Shown here: positions 30,417 through 38,443 of the stretch, one piece after another
Layout of the letters: every line of letters begins with the position of its first letter
How positions within the stretch are numbered: the stretch's first letter is position 1
Assembly (NCBI GenBank): GCA_016932135.1
Contig: JAFGDJ010000087.1
Coordinates: 1-38,443 of the forward strand
DNA length: 38,443 nt
From: Spirochaetales bacterium
GTDB lineage: Bacteria; Spirochaetota; Spirochaetia; JAFGDJ01
Direction: 5' to 3'
The notes under the pieces: generated by a model
Told to the model about the DNA's origin: nothing
What the model saw: the letters and a program-made list of their open reading frames with translations, nothing else
The model's database searches: none
Made by a program: the position numbers and the translations under genes

Positions 30417-31343
30417 ATGAAACGCTGTTTTCTCTTTCCGGGGCAGGGAGCCCAGTACCCGGGAATGGCAAAGGATTTATATGAGACCCACATCGCCGTG
30501 CGTGAACTTTTTGAGCTGGCCTCCGACGCCGTGGAACAGGATCTCACACACCTTCTCTTCGAGGCTTCGGAAGAGGAATTGAAACAAACGGAAAACACCC
30601 AGGTAGCGATAACCCTGGCAAGCCTTTCCGCCCGGAGAAGCCTGCTCGAGGCGGGAATCTCTTCGGACGGCACGGCGGGTTTCAGCCTGGGAGAATACTC
30701 TGCCTTGGCCGACGCGGGGGTACTGGATGAAGGGGACGTGATGGTTCTGGTACGCCACCGCGGCCGGGTTATGGCCGAAGCGGCGATGAACCTGGCAGGC
30801 CACGGGAATCCTCCCGGCATGGCGGCAATTATCGGTTTGAGTTATGAAGATATCCTCTCAGCCCTGGAAGGGCTGGACGCCTATCCGGCCAACGTGAATG
30901 CTCCGAATCAGATCGTTCTTTCGGGCACCGACGCCGCCCTGTCCGCGGCGGAGGGCCGCTTGAAGGAGCTGGGAGCCCGCCGGGTTATCCGGCTGAAGGT
31001 TTCCGCCCCTTTTCACTGCCCCCTGATGGAAGAAGCGAAAGAGGCTTTCAAAGACCTGATAGGAGGGTTTTCCTTCCGTGATCCGGAAAAACCCCTCTTC
31101 TCCAACGTTACCGGCGGCCGGATATCCTCCGGCACGGAAGCCAGGGACCTCTGTCTTGAACAGATCGTCAAACCGGTGCTCTGGGTGAACGAGGAACAAG
31201 CGGTTTTACAGGCGGGATTCGAGCAGTGTCTCGAGGTGGGGCCGGGAAAGGTTCTTACAGGCCTGTGGAAATCGGTATCTTCCGACATCCCCTGCCTTCC
31301 CGCGGGAACCCGGGATGATATATCATCAATCTTAGGGAGTTAA
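30417..31343 (+). CDS. fabD: Malonyl-CoA:ACP transacylase
   Basis: Loads malonyl from CoA onto ACP, 308 aa. FPGQGAQYPGM opens the protein; the nucleophile is S90 in GFSLGEYSAL and the catalytic His is H200 in APFHCPLM. The usual GHSLG motif has Phe in place of His before the serine, a substitution to note. VNAPNQIVLSG and EVGPGKVLTGL complete the family pattern. Strong Shine-Dalgarno AAGGAGG. fabG follows after 3 nt. Confidence 0.94.
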   Translation: MKRCFLFPGQGAQYPGMAKDLYETHIAVRELFELASDAVEQDLTHLLFEASEEELKQTENTQVAITLASLSARRSLLEAGISSDGTAGFSLGEYSALADAGVLDEGDVMVLVRHRGRVMAEAAMNLAGHGNPPGMAAIIGLSYEDILSALEGLDAYPANVNAPNQIVLSGTDAALSAAEGRLKELGARRVIRLKVSAPFHCPLMEEAKEAFKDLIGGFSFRDPEKPLFSNVTGGRISSGTEARDLCLEQIVKPVLWVNEEQAVLQAGFEQCLEVGPGKVLTGLWKSVSSDIPCLPAGTRDDISSILGS

Positions 31344-31346
31344 GCT

Positions 31347-32090
31347 ATGCTTCTAGAAGGAAAAAAAGCCCTGGTAACCGGAGGTTCCCGGGGGATAGGT
31401 AAGGAAATCGTTACCCGATTCCTCTCAGAAGGAGCGGACGTCTGGTTCGTCAGCACCAAGGAAAGCCCCCATGCCGGGGAAATACAGGATCTGGCCGCCT
31501 CGGTCGGGCGGAAAGCCGTCTGGAAACAGGGTGACGTGGGAGATGAAGACAGTGTATCCTCCGTGGTATCGGAGGTTCTGGAAGAGGCGGGCCGCCTGGA
31601 TATCCTGGTGAACAACGCCGGCATCACCCGGGACGGTCTTATCTTCCGGATGTCCCGGGAAGACTGGGAGCGGGTGATGAAAATCAACCTGGAAAGCGCC
31701 TTCTTCTTCTGCCGCCCCATTGCCCGGCAGATGGTGAAACAGAAAGGCGGTTCCATCATCAATATCTCCAGCGTGGTGGGAGTTCACGGGAACGGCGGCC
31801 AGTGCAACTACTCGGCTTCCAAAGCCGGTCTCATCGGGCTCACCAAGAGCCTGGCCAAGGAGATTGCCTCCCGGGGGGTAAGGGTTAACGCCCTGGCTCC
31901 GGGTTTTATCGGCACCGCCATGACGGAAGCCTTATCGGAGGAAGTCAAGGCGAAACTGCTTGAATCAATACCCCTGGGCCGCATTGGCGACCCGAAGGAT
32001 GTGGCTGACGCCGCGGTCTTTCTCGGTTCCGATCTTTCCGGGTATATCACCGGGCAGGTTCTGGGGATCGACGGAGGCATGGGAGCCTAA
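31347..32090 (+). CDS. fabG: 3-oxoacyl-ACP reductase
   Basis: NADPH-dependent short-chain dehydrogenase for the first reduction of the elongation cycle, 247 aa. Cofactor loop TGGSRGIG (11-18), NNAG (89-92), catalytic S142, Y155 and K159 (YSASK), and C-terminal GQVLGIDGGMGA. AGGGAG precedes the ATG and overlaps the fabD stop region. The 32-nt gap to fabF holds no acyl carrier protein gene. Confidence 0.93.
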   Translation: MLLEGKKALVTGGSRGIGKEIVTRFLSEGADVWFVSTKESPHAGEIQDLAASVGRKAVWKQGDVGDEDSVSSVVSEVLEEAGRLDILVNNAGITRDGLIFRMSREDWERVMKINLESAFFFCRPIARQMVKQKGGSIINISSVVGVHGNGGQCNYSASKAGLIGLTKSLAKEIASRGVRVNALAPGFIGTAMTEALSEEVKAKLLESIPLGRIGDPKDVADAAVFLGSDLSGYITGQVLGIDGGMGA

Positions 32091-32122
32091 ACACGACGAA
32101 AATTCATGGAGGATGAAGATCA

Positions 32123-33364
32123 ATGAAAGAAAAGATTGTCGTAACGGGAATGGGAACGGTAAACCCCTTGGGTCACTCGGTGCAAGAGACCTGGCAGGGC
32201 ATTTTGGAAGGCCGAAGCGGTATAGGAAAAATCACCCGGTTTGATACCACGGAATACGCGTCAAAGATCGCCGGGGAAGTAAAAGACTTTGAAATCGGTA
32301 ATTTCATCGACAAAAAGGAAGCCCGGAAAATGGCCCTCTTTACGCAATACGGGGTGGCGGCCTCGGTACAGGCCATGAATGACGCGGGGATCAAGGAAGG
32401 AGACGTGGACCCGGAGCGCCTGGCGGTGGTCTACGGCAACGGTATCGGCGGATTTGAAGCCCTGGAGGAAGCTTATGAAAAGCTTTTTTCCGGCGGGCCG
32501 AAACGGGTGCATCCCATGACGATTCCAAAACTCATCACCAATGAATGTCCGGCCAACATCGCCATAACCCTGCAGGCCCTGGGTCCGGCGTACACGGTCA
32601 CCACCGCCTGTGCTTCCGGTACCGACGCCATAGGGAACGCCCTTATGCTCTTGCACAGCGGCCTGGCCGACATGGTTATCACGGGCGGAACCGAAAGCAG
32701 TATTACCAGAATGGGTGTGGCGGGATTCAATGTTATCCAGGCCTTGAGCACCCGGTTCAACGATGAACCTGAACGCGCGTGTCGGCCTTTCGATAAGGAC
32801 CGGGACGGCTTCATCCTGGCCGAAGGAGCGGGCACGCTGATCCTGGAGACCGAAAGCCACGCAAAGAAACGAGGGGCGAAAATTTACGCGGAGCTGGCCG
32901 GATACGGCAGCACCTGCGACGCCAATCACCTCACGGCCCCTCACCCGGAGGGCCTCGGCGCGGCCCGGGCCATGAGAATAGCCTTATCCGACGCGGGAAT
33001 GAAACCCGAAGAAATAGACTATATCAATGCCCACGGCACCTCCACCCCCACCAACGATCCCCTGGAAACAAAATCCATCAAGACCGCCTTCGGAGACCAC
33101 GCCCGGAAGGTGAAGATCTCTTCCACCAAGTCCATGCACGGTCATGTTATCGGAGGCACCGGAGCGGTGGAGGCCATCATCTCTATCCTGGCCATGCGGG
33201 AAGGCTATTTTCCTCCCACCATCAACCTGGAAGAACCCGACCCGGCCTGTGATCTGGATTATGTTCCCAACAAGGGTATCAAGGGAACCATCAACGCGGT
33301 GATGTCCAATTCCCTGGGTTTCGGCGGACACAACGCCATCCTGATTTTCCGGAAGGCAAACTGA
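32123..33364 (+). CDS. fabF: Beta-ketoacyl-ACP synthase II
   Basis: Elongating condensing enzyme, 413 aa. Catalytic C163 (TACASGTDA), H304 (NAHGTSTP) and H341 (GHVIGGTGA) form the Cys-His-His set of FabF/FabB. KSMHGHVIGGTG differs slightly from the common KSMTGHLLGAAG. ATGGAGG-type Shine-Dalgarno lies upstream. Overlaps fabZ as TGATG. Confidence 0.94.
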   Translation: MKEKIVVTGMGTVNPLGHSVQETWQGILEGRSGIGKITRFDTTEYASKIAGEVKDFEIGNFIDKKEARKMALFTQYGVAASVQAMNDAGIKEGDVDPERLAVVYGNGIGGFEALEEAYEKLFSGGPKRVHPMTIPKLITNECPANIAITLQALGPAYTVTTACASGTDAIGNALMLLHSGLADMVITGGTESSITRMGVAGFNVIQALSTRFNDEPERACRPFDKDRDGFILAEGAGTLILETESHAKKRGAKIYAELAGYGSTCDANHLTAPHPEGLGAARAMRIALSDAGMKPEEIDYINAHGTSTPTNDPLETKSIKTAFGDHARKVKISSTKSMHGHVIGGTGAVEAIISILAMREGYFPPTINLEEPDPACDLDYVPNKGIKGTINAVMSNSLGFGGHNAILIFRKAN

Positions 33365-33819
33365 TGGAGTTCCCGGTAAATACACCGCCGGCAAAACTGA
33401 TTCCTCACAGGGATCCCTTTCTCTTCATCGATGAACTGACCGAAGTAACGGAGGAGAAAATCGTCGGTTACCGAACCTTTACCGAGAAGGATTTTTTCTT
33501 CCGGGGACATTTTCCCGAATATCCCGTGGTGCCGGGGGTGATACTGATCGAAACCATGGCCCAGTGCGGAGGCGCGGGAATCAAGGTTCTGGGAACCATC
33601 AAGGGGGACCCCATCTTTTTTCTCGCATCGGTGGAAAAGGCGAAGTTCCGGCAGGAAGTAAAACCCGGAGAACGGGTAACTATTGAGGTGACGAACCAGC
33701 GGGTTACCCAGAGGACCCTGAAACAAAGCGGCAGGGCTTTCGTCGGCGATACCCTGGTGGCTGAAGCCGCCTGGCTCTGTATCATCGCGGAAGCCGTAAA
33801 CGAAGGGAGCAGTACATGA
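33364..33819 (+). CDS. fabZ: 3-hydroxyacyl-ACP dehydratase
   Basis: Hot-dog-fold dehydratase giving trans-2-enoyl-ACP, 151 aa. Active-site H49 in GHFPEYPVVPGV and E63 in LIETMAQ, preceded by PHRDPFLFID. Glu rather than Asp at the second position supports FabZ over FabA. Overlaps both neighbours (1 nt with fabF, 4 nt with the dehydrogenase gene), so the fab enzymes and the Etf module are translated from one message. Confidence 0.93.
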   Translation: MEFPVNTPPAKLIPHRDPFLFIDELTEVTEEKIVGYRTFTEKDFFFRGHFPEYPVVPGVILIETMAQCGGAGIKVLGTIKGDPIFFLASVEKAKFRQEVKPGERVTIEVTNQRVTQRTLKQSGRAFVGDTLVAEAAWLCIIAEAVNEGSST

Positions 33820-34976
33820 ATTATTTTCTTACCGAAGAACAACAGATGATCAAGGATCTGGCGGCAAAAATAGCTGCGGAAAAAATCTCTCCCCTGACGG
33901 CGAAATACGATGAAGAAGGAATTTTCCCTCATGAAATTGTAAAGGCCTTGGGAGAGGCGGATCTTTTCCGGGTTTTTATCCCGGAGGAATACGAAGGCCT
34001 GGGGGGCGGAGTTTTCGAAATGGCCCTGGTAGTGGAGGAACTCTCCCGGGTCTGCGGGGGTATCGCTTTAGCCTATGCGGCCTCGGGGCTGGGAACCATC
34101 CCCATCATCCTTTTCGGGAGCGATGAGCAAAAGAAAAAATACCTCCCCCGCCTGGCCTCCGGTGAGACCCTGGCAGCCTTCGCCCTGACGGAGGCCGGAG
34201 CCGGCAGCGACGCCTCGGCCATCCGCACCACGGCGAAGAAAGACGGCGACTCCTACGTCATCACAGGAACCAAACAATGGATCACCAACGGCGGTGAAGC
34301 GGAGATCTATACCGTCATCGCTCTGACCGATCCTGATCGGGGAGCCCGGGGATCGTCGGCCATTATCGTGGAACGCGACACTCCCGGCTTTACCTTCGGT
34401 AAAAAAGAAGACAAAATGGGAATCCGGGCCTCGGCCACCCGGGAACTGATCTTCGATGAATGCCGGGTGCCGGCAGGCCAGCTTTTAGGTAAGGAAGGGA
34501 TGGGATTCCTGGTTGCCATGAAAACCTTTGACCAATCCAGACCCGGGGTGGCCGCCCAGGCCGTAGGTATCGCCCAGGGAGCCCTGGATAAGGCGGTGGC
34601 CTACAGCAACGAAAGGAAGCAGTTCGGAAAACCCATTTCCTCCTTCCAGGGTCTGCAATTCATGCTGGCCGATATGGCAACCCAGGTAGAAGCGGCCAGG
34701 GCTCTGACCTACCAGGTCGCCCGGAATGTGGATGCCGGTGAAAAGAACCTGGCGGGCATATCCGCCATGGCCAAGGTCATGGCCTCCGATACGGCCATGA
34801 AGGTTACCACCGACGCGGTGCAGGTCTTCGGGGGATACGGCTATATGAGGGAATACCCGGTGGAAAAGATGATGCGGGACGCGAAGATAACCCAGATCTA
34901 TGAAGGCACCAATCAGATCCAGCGGGAAGTGATAGCCATGAATTTGATAAAGGAACAAATTCGAGGCAAAAAATAG
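33816..34976 (+). CDS. Acyl-CoA dehydrogenase (butyryl-CoA dehydrogenase-like)
   Basis: FAD-dependent acyl-CoA dehydrogenase, 386 aa, close to short-chain/butyryl-CoA enzymes. Segments: FALTEAGAGSDASAIRTTA and TGTKQWITNGG for flavin and substrate, ERKQFGKPISSFQG, VQVFGGYGYMREYPVEKMMRDAKI, and catalytic base E363 in IYEGTNQIQRE. Its ATG overlaps the fabZ stop and etfB follows after 13 nt. In anaerobes such enzymes paired with bifurcating Etf reduce enoyl-CoA. Here the position suggests enoyl reduction linked to fatty acid synthesis, or a reverse route; acyl-CoA versus acyl-ACP is unknown. Confidence 0.92.
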   Translation: MNYFLTEEQQMIKDLAAKIAAEKISPLTAKYDEEGIFPHEIVKALGEADLFRVFIPEEYEGLGGGVFEMALVVEELSRVCGGIALAYAASGLGTIPIILFGSDEQKKKYLPRLASGETLAAFALTEAGAGSDASAIRTTAKKDGDSYVITGTKQWITNGGEAEIYTVIALTDPDRGARGSSAIIVERDTPGFTFGKKEDKMGIRASATRELIFDECRVPAGQLLGKEGMGFLVAMKTFDQSRPGVAAQAVGIAQGALDKAVAYSNERKQFGKPISSFQGLQFMLADMATQVEAARALTYQVARNVDAGEKNLAGISAMAKVMASDTAMKVTTDAVQVFGGYGYMREYPVEKMMRDAKITQIYEGTNQIQREVIAMNLIKEQIRGKK

Positions 34977-34989
34977 AAAAGGAGCATCC

Positions 34990-35838
34990 ATGTCCGACTC
35001 AAGGATGGAACAACCATTGAATCTACGCCTGGCCGTTTGTATCAAACAGGTTCCCGATACGACGAATATCAGGATAAACCCGGAAACCAACACCCTCATG
35101 CGGGAGGGGGTGGCTTCCATCATCAATCCCTTCGATATGTACGCCCTGGAGGAAGCTCTGCGGCTCAAGGAGCGCTACGGCGGTACCGTCACGGTGATTT
35201 CCATGGGTCCTCCCCAGGCTGAGGCGGCCTTGCGGGACGCTTTGAGCTTCGGTCCCGATAAAGCGGTTCTATTATCCGACCGGGCCTTTGCCGGGGCCGA
35301 TACCCTGGCCACTTCCCTGACCCTCTCGGCCGCTTTAAAAAAACTGGGTCCTTTTGATGTTATTCTGGCGGGAAAGCAGGCCATGGACGGGGACACCGGG
35401 CAGGTGGGCCCGGGGATAGCTGAAAATCTCGGCATTCCCCATGTCACGGAAATCCGCCGGATCGAGGCTATAGCCGAAGACAGAAGGATTACCGTCCAGC
35501 GCCTTTTGGAGGACGGATATGTCCGTCTGCGGGCCGCTTTACCGGTCCTTCTGACGGTGGTGAAAGAGATCAACGAACCCCGCCTCCCCTCCTTGCGCGG
35601 TAAGATGAACGCAAAGAAAGCGGAAATTCCCCGCTGGACGGCGGAAGAACTGGGGTTGAAACCGGAAGAAACAGGGCTCAACGGCTCCCCCACCCAGGTG
35701 ATGAAAATCTTTACTCCGCCGAAACCGGAAGGGGGAAAGCTCTTCAAGGGGGAGGTAAAGGAAAGTGTGGCCACCCTCTTATCGGAGCTTACCGGGGCGG
35801 GAATACTCCTGGGAAAAGGGAGAGGGGGTGCCAGATGA
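34990..35838 (+). CDS. etfB: Electron transfer flavoprotein beta subunit, bifurcating-type signature
   Basis: 282-aa partner of EtfA. INPFDMYALEEALRLKE and LAGKQAMDGDTGQVGPGIAE (about 127-145) are typical. The DGDTxQVGP sequence is the signature associated with FAD in place of AMP in EtfB of NADH-oxidising, electron-bifurcating Etf; mitochondrial-type Etf has a different sequence there. An AAAAGGAG Shine-Dalgarno precedes the ATG. It overlaps etfA by 4 nt. Bifurcation is inferred from the motif and the ferredoxin domain next door. Confidence 0.9.
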   Translation: MSDSRMEQPLNLRLAVCIKQVPDTTNIRINPETNTLMREGVASIINPFDMYALEEALRLKERYGGTVTVISMGPPQAEAALRDALSFGPDKAVLLSDRAFAGADTLATSLTLSAALKKLGPFDVILAGKQAMDGDTGQVGPGIAENLGIPHVTEIRRIEAIAEDRRITVQRLLEDGYVRLRAALPVLLTVVKEINEPRLPSLRGKMNAKKAEIPRWTAEELGLKPEETGLNGSPTQVMKIFTPPKPEGGKLFKGEVKESVATLLSELTGAGILLGKGRGGAR

Positions 35839-37016
35839 GCGGTATTCAGGTCATTGTACATAAATGTGTCGGCTGCGGAGTCTGCGAACAGGTATGCCCC
35901 TACGGCGCTATCACCATGGAAAACGACCTTCCCCTTTTCGGTCCGGAGTGTACCCTCTGCGGAGCCTGTGTCGAAGCATGCCCCTACGATGCCATCATCA
36001 TTGTCAAGGAAACCTCCGAAGAGGTGGACCCCTCCGGCTACAGCGGTATTTTAGTGTACGCGGAACACCGGTCCGGCCGGATCGCTTCGGTGGTGCCGGA
36101 AATCATCGGTGCCGCCCTGGCGTTGAAAAAGGATCTGGGAGAACCGGTGGCGGCCCTGCTGATGGGTAAGGATGTGTCGGCGGCGGCGGCGGAACTATTA
36201 CAGTACGGTATCGATACGGTATACCTGGCGGATCATCCCGATATCAGGGATTTTGAAGAAGACACCGCGGCGGAGGTTTTCGCCCAGGTGGTCCGGATGA
36301 AAAAGCCCGCCATTGTCCTGGGCGGCGGGACGGTAGAAGGAAGATCACTGCTGCCCCGGGTGGCGGTAAAACTCAGGACGGGGCTTACCGCCGACTGCAC
36401 CGAACTGGCTATCGAACCCGAGTCCCGGCTGCTGAAACAAACCCGCCCTGCCTTCGGCGGCAACATCATGGCCACGATCCTGACGGAAAGGAACCGCCCT
36501 CAAATGGCCACGGTCCGGCACAAGGTGATGAGCGAGGCTCCCCGGCTGGAAGGACCGGTGACCGGAACCGTGGAAAAACTGAAGGTAACCGTCCCTCCGT
36601 CGGCCCTGGAGGTCCTGGAATTCGTGGAAGAACGCTCCGATACGGTGAACCTCACCGAAGCCGATGTCATTGTATCCGCCGGCCGAGGGATCAAGGATCC
36701 AAAAAACCTGGTGCTGGTGGAGAAGCTGGCCCTGGCCGCCGGCGGGGCCCTGGGGGCTTCCCGGGCTGTGGTGGACGCCGGGTGGATTCCCTATTCTCAC
36801 CAGGTGGGTCAGACGGGAAAAACCGTCAACCCGACGGTGTACATCGCCTGCGGCATCTCCGGAGCCATACAGCACCTGGCGGGGATGAAAAGCTCCGACA
36901 TCATTGTGGCCGTTAATTCCGATGAACACGCCCCGATCTTTGAGGTAGCCGATTACGGTATCGTGGGAGACCTCTTCGAGGTGATCCCCGAAATGATAAA
37001 ACAACTGGGGGGATAA
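35835..37016 (+). CDS. etfA: Electron transfer flavoprotein alpha subunit with N-terminal 2[4Fe-4S] ferredoxin domain
   Basis: 393 aa. Two CxxCxxCxxxC clusters (C11, C14, C17, C21 and C39, C42, C45, C49) form a bacterial ferredoxin domain ahead of the usual EtfA. The FAD domain at the C-terminus shows [44 protein letters not shown] and [19 protein letters not shown]. Ferredoxin-fused EtfA occurs in anaerobes, where it may pass low-potential electrons directly. Together with the dehydrogenase it makes a complete Bcd-Etf-like complex. Confidence 0.93.
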   Translation: MSGIQVIVHKCVGCGVCEQVCPYGAITMENDLPLFGPECTLCGACVEACPYDAIIIVKETSEEVDPSGYSGILVYAEHRSGRIASVVPEIIGAALALKKDLGEPVAALLMGKDVSAAAAELLQYGIDTVYLADHPDIRDFEEDTAAEVFAQVVRMKKPAIVLGGGTVEGRSLLPRVAVKLRTGLTADCTELAIEPESRLLKQTRPAFGGNIMATILTERNRPQMATVRHKVMSEAPRLEGPVTGTVEKLKVTVPPSALEVLEFVEERSDTVNLTEADVIVSAGRGIKDPKNLVLVEKLALAAGGALGASRAVVDAGWIPYSHQVGQTGKTVNPTVYIACGISGAIQHLAGMKSSDIIVAVNSDEHAPIFEVADYGIVGDLFEVIPEMIKQLGG

Positions 37017-37020
37017 CAGT

Positions 37021-38055
37021 ATGCGGCGGGACCCCTATAAGCTTTTTGAACACCTGGGCTGCGCCGGCCGGGACTTTCTCGGGGTGCAGTACCCCATCCT
37101 GGGGGGAGCCATGTCGTGGATTTCCTTATCTCCCCTGGTCTCGGCCATCTCCAATGCCGGGGGATTCGGCGTTCTGGCCGGGGGTAACATGCCCCCGGAA
37201 CTGCTGGAAAAGGAAATTCTCACCACCAGGGAAAAGACCGACAAACCCTTCGGATTGAACATGGTAACCATCGCTCCGAATTTCCAGGAGCATCTGGAAG
37301 TGGCCTTGGGGATGAACTTTCCCTTTCTCATTTTCGCCGGAGGGCTCCCTCCCCGGGACGCCATAGCCCGGGTGAGAAAAACTTCCAGCCGCCTTCTCTG
37401 TTTCGCCCCCACCGTGGGGATTGCCAGAACCCTGGTGAAATCCGGAGTGGACGCCCTGATTATCGAGGGCAGCGAAGCCGGCGGGCATATCGGACCGGTT
37501 TCCACCAGCGTCCTGGCGGAGCAGATTCTGCCGAAGATCAAGGAAGTTCCCGTCTTCGTCGCCGGCGGCATCGGCAACGGCATCCTGATGGTCCATTACC
37601 TGATGATGGGAGCTGCGGGGGTCCAGTTGGGCACCCGCTTCGCCGCCGCCGCCGAATCGCCGGCCCATCCCGACTTCAAAAAGGCCCTGATAAAGGCCAC
37701 CTCCAAGGATGCCCTGCCCACGGCGCAATTCGATCCCCGGCTGCCGGTCATCCCCGTCCGGGCTCTGGTGAATGAAGGAACCAGGGATTTCAATACCCTG
37801 CAGCTGGGGCTCCTGGCTCAGATTCAGCGGGGAGCCATGGATGTGAGGGAAGCCGCTTTCAAACTGGAAGAATTCTGGCTGGGGGCCCTCCGACGGGCCG
37901 CCGTGGAGGGGGATGTCATGAGGGGTTCCGTCATGGCGGGGCAGAGCGTCGCCCTGGTCAGATCGGTGCAGCCGGTGGAAAGAATCATCCGGGATCTGGT
38001 GGAAGACGGCACTACCGAATTGGAGCGAATTCTCAAAGTCTGCTCCGAGCCCTAG
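37021..38055 (+). CDS. fabK: FabK-like FMN enoyl-ACP reductase (nitronate monooxygenase superfamily)
   Basis: 344-aa FMN TIM-barrel protein. VQYPILGGAMSWIS, SNAGGFGVLAGG, IEGSEAGGHIGP, VFVAGGIGNG and GVQLGTRFAAAAES match FabK/2-nitropropane dioxygenase enzymes. EAGGHIG and the genomic position favour FabK, the NAD(P)H- and FMN-dependent enoyl-ACP reductase, over nitronate monooxygenase. It starts 4 nt after etfA. If it is FabK, the cluster encodes two enoyl-reducing systems. The stop overlaps the convergent transporter gene by 3 nt (CTAG). Confidence 0.82.
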   Translation: MRRDPYKLFEHLGCAGRDFLGVQYPILGGAMSWISLSPLVSAISNAGGFGVLAGGNMPPELLEKEILTTREKTDKPFGLNMVTIAPNFQEHLEVALGMNFPFLIFAGGLPPRDAIARVRKTSSRLLCFAPTVGIARTLVKSGVDALIIEGSEAGGHIGPVSTSVLAEQILPKIKEVPVFVAGGIGNGILMVHYLMMGAAGVQLGTRFAAAAESPAHPDFKKALIKATSKDALPTAQFDPRLPVIPVRALVNEGTRDFNTLQLGLLAQIQRGAMDVREAAFKLEEFWLGALRRAAVEGDVMRGSVMAGQSVALVRSVQPVERIIRDLVEDGTTELERILKVCSEP

Positions 38056-38443
38056 GCAACCTTACCCCGGTCTTTCCAGTTCCGAGCTATATAGATAAAC
38101 GGAGTGTCCGCCAGGGCTACGATAAATTTAAACAGGTAGGTGGTAGCCATGATTTCCCAGAACACCGGACCGGTAAAAACCCCGGCGAAGGCTATACTGG
38201 TAAACACCAGGGTGTCGATGGCCTGACTCACCATGGTACTGAGGTTGTTCCTCAACCAGATAAATCCCTTCTGCGGTCTGATTCTTTTCCAGAAATGATA
38301 CGCCCAGACATCGTGCATCTGGGAAAGCCCGTAGGCGATAAGACTGGCCAGGGCTATCCGGGGCATGATGCCGAAGAGAACCTTCAGACTGGCTTGAGCG
38401 AAATCCTCTTCCGCCGGGGTAAAGACCAGGGCGATCTGCATCA
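38052..38443 (-). CDS. VUT/YhhQ-family queuosine-precursor transporter, partial (5' end outside window)
   Basis: C-terminal part of a polytopic membrane protein; about 130 residues are visible. The segment PRIALASLIAYGLSQMHDVWAY, the RNNLSTMVSQAIDTLVFTSIAF stretch and the final KFIVALADTPFIYIAR are typical of the Vut_1 family (YhhQ), which imports 7-deazaguanine queuosine precursors. The ATG at 38441 is probably internal. The true start lies beyond the right edge, since family proteins are about 210-230 aa. Confidence 0.85.
   Translation of the reverse strand, partial: MQIALVFTPAEEDFAQASLKVLFGIMPRIALASLIAYGLSQMHDVWAYHFWKRIRPQKGFIWLRNNLSTMVSQAIDTLVFTSIAFAGVFTGPVFWEIMATTYLFKFIVALADTPFIYIARNWKDRGKVA

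Noticed and set aside
37021-38055. Nitronate monooxygenase as the name for the last fab-cluster gene
   Set aside because: The superfamily is shared, but EAGGHIG and the position at the end of a FASII operon favour FabK.
1-38443. CRISPR arrays, tRNA/rRNA genes, insertion sequences, prophage
   Set aside because: No direct-repeat spacing, cloverleaf, transposase, integrase or phage structural motif was recognised on either strand.

Overview
This is a compact chromosomal window of about 38 kb, GC-rich by eye, with genes packed on both strands. No gap exceeds 300 bases, and I saw no rRNA, tRNA, insertion sequence, prophage or CRISPR array. The gene set suggests an anaerobic, free-living Gram-negative-type bacterium. 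LL-diaminopimelate aminotransferase (DapL), a short HrpA helicase of about 825 residues, a FabK-type enoyl reductase and an electron-transfer flavoprotein with a built-in ferredoxin all fit a Spirochaetota (Spirochaeta/Treponema-like) host. That placement is inference at moderate confidence.

Layout. 1-3001 (minus): a 5'-complete DnaE-family polymerase gene running off the left edge, preceded by a TrpR-type repressor gene. 3132-5345 (plus): a HisJ-like PHP phosphatase, a 90-aa unknown, and a NYN nuclease with two LOTUS domains. 5342-7210 (minus): an EAL-CBS-GGDEF c-di-GMP protein. 7407-12735 (plus): Nudix, UlaG-like metallo-beta-lactamase fold, DsrE-like, LUD protein, lipoprotein aminopeptidase, RarD and EamA transporters. 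12806-14840 (plus): LOG lysine decarboxylase-like protein, inositol-monophosphatase family, a protein made of two copies of a ~43-aa Cys module, and DUF1883. 14851-17156 (minus): galT-galK. 17284-19761 (plus): hrpA. 19750-21205 (minus): arsR-type regulator and aroB. 21389-24441 (plus): dapL and a phosphohexomutase. 24438-27467 (minus): AI-2E family permease, trpS and a clusterless MutY. 27565-28101 (plus): gamma carbonic anhydrase. 28098-29117 (minus): ftcD. 29334-38055 (plus): a nine-gene fatty acid cluster. 38052-end (minus): a VUT/YhhQ-type transporter fragment.

The most interesting block is the fatty acid cluster fabH-fabD-fabG-fabF-fabZ-acd-etfB-etfA-fabK. A complete elongation cycle is fused, through 4-nt overlaps, to an acyl-CoA dehydrogenase and an EtfBA pair. 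The pair has the DGDT signature of bifurcating EtfB and a 2x[4Fe-4S] domain on EtfA. The fabH and fabD promoters share an inverted repeat with a TCGG-N7-CCGA core, which may be the binding site of an unidentified lipid regulator.

Two genome-style features recur. (1) At least six genes (trpR-like, the 90-aa unknown, hrpA, aroB, arsR, AI-2E permease) have a -10 hexamer ending only 6-8 nt before the start codon and no Shine-Dalgarno, which predicts leaderless mRNAs. (2) Five of the six convergent gene pairs overlap at their stop codons, four by exactly 4 nt, so terminators must be inside coding sequence or factor-dependent. At least two of these junctions carry perfect hairpins across both stop codons. 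All functional calls come from reading motifs; no database search was possible.
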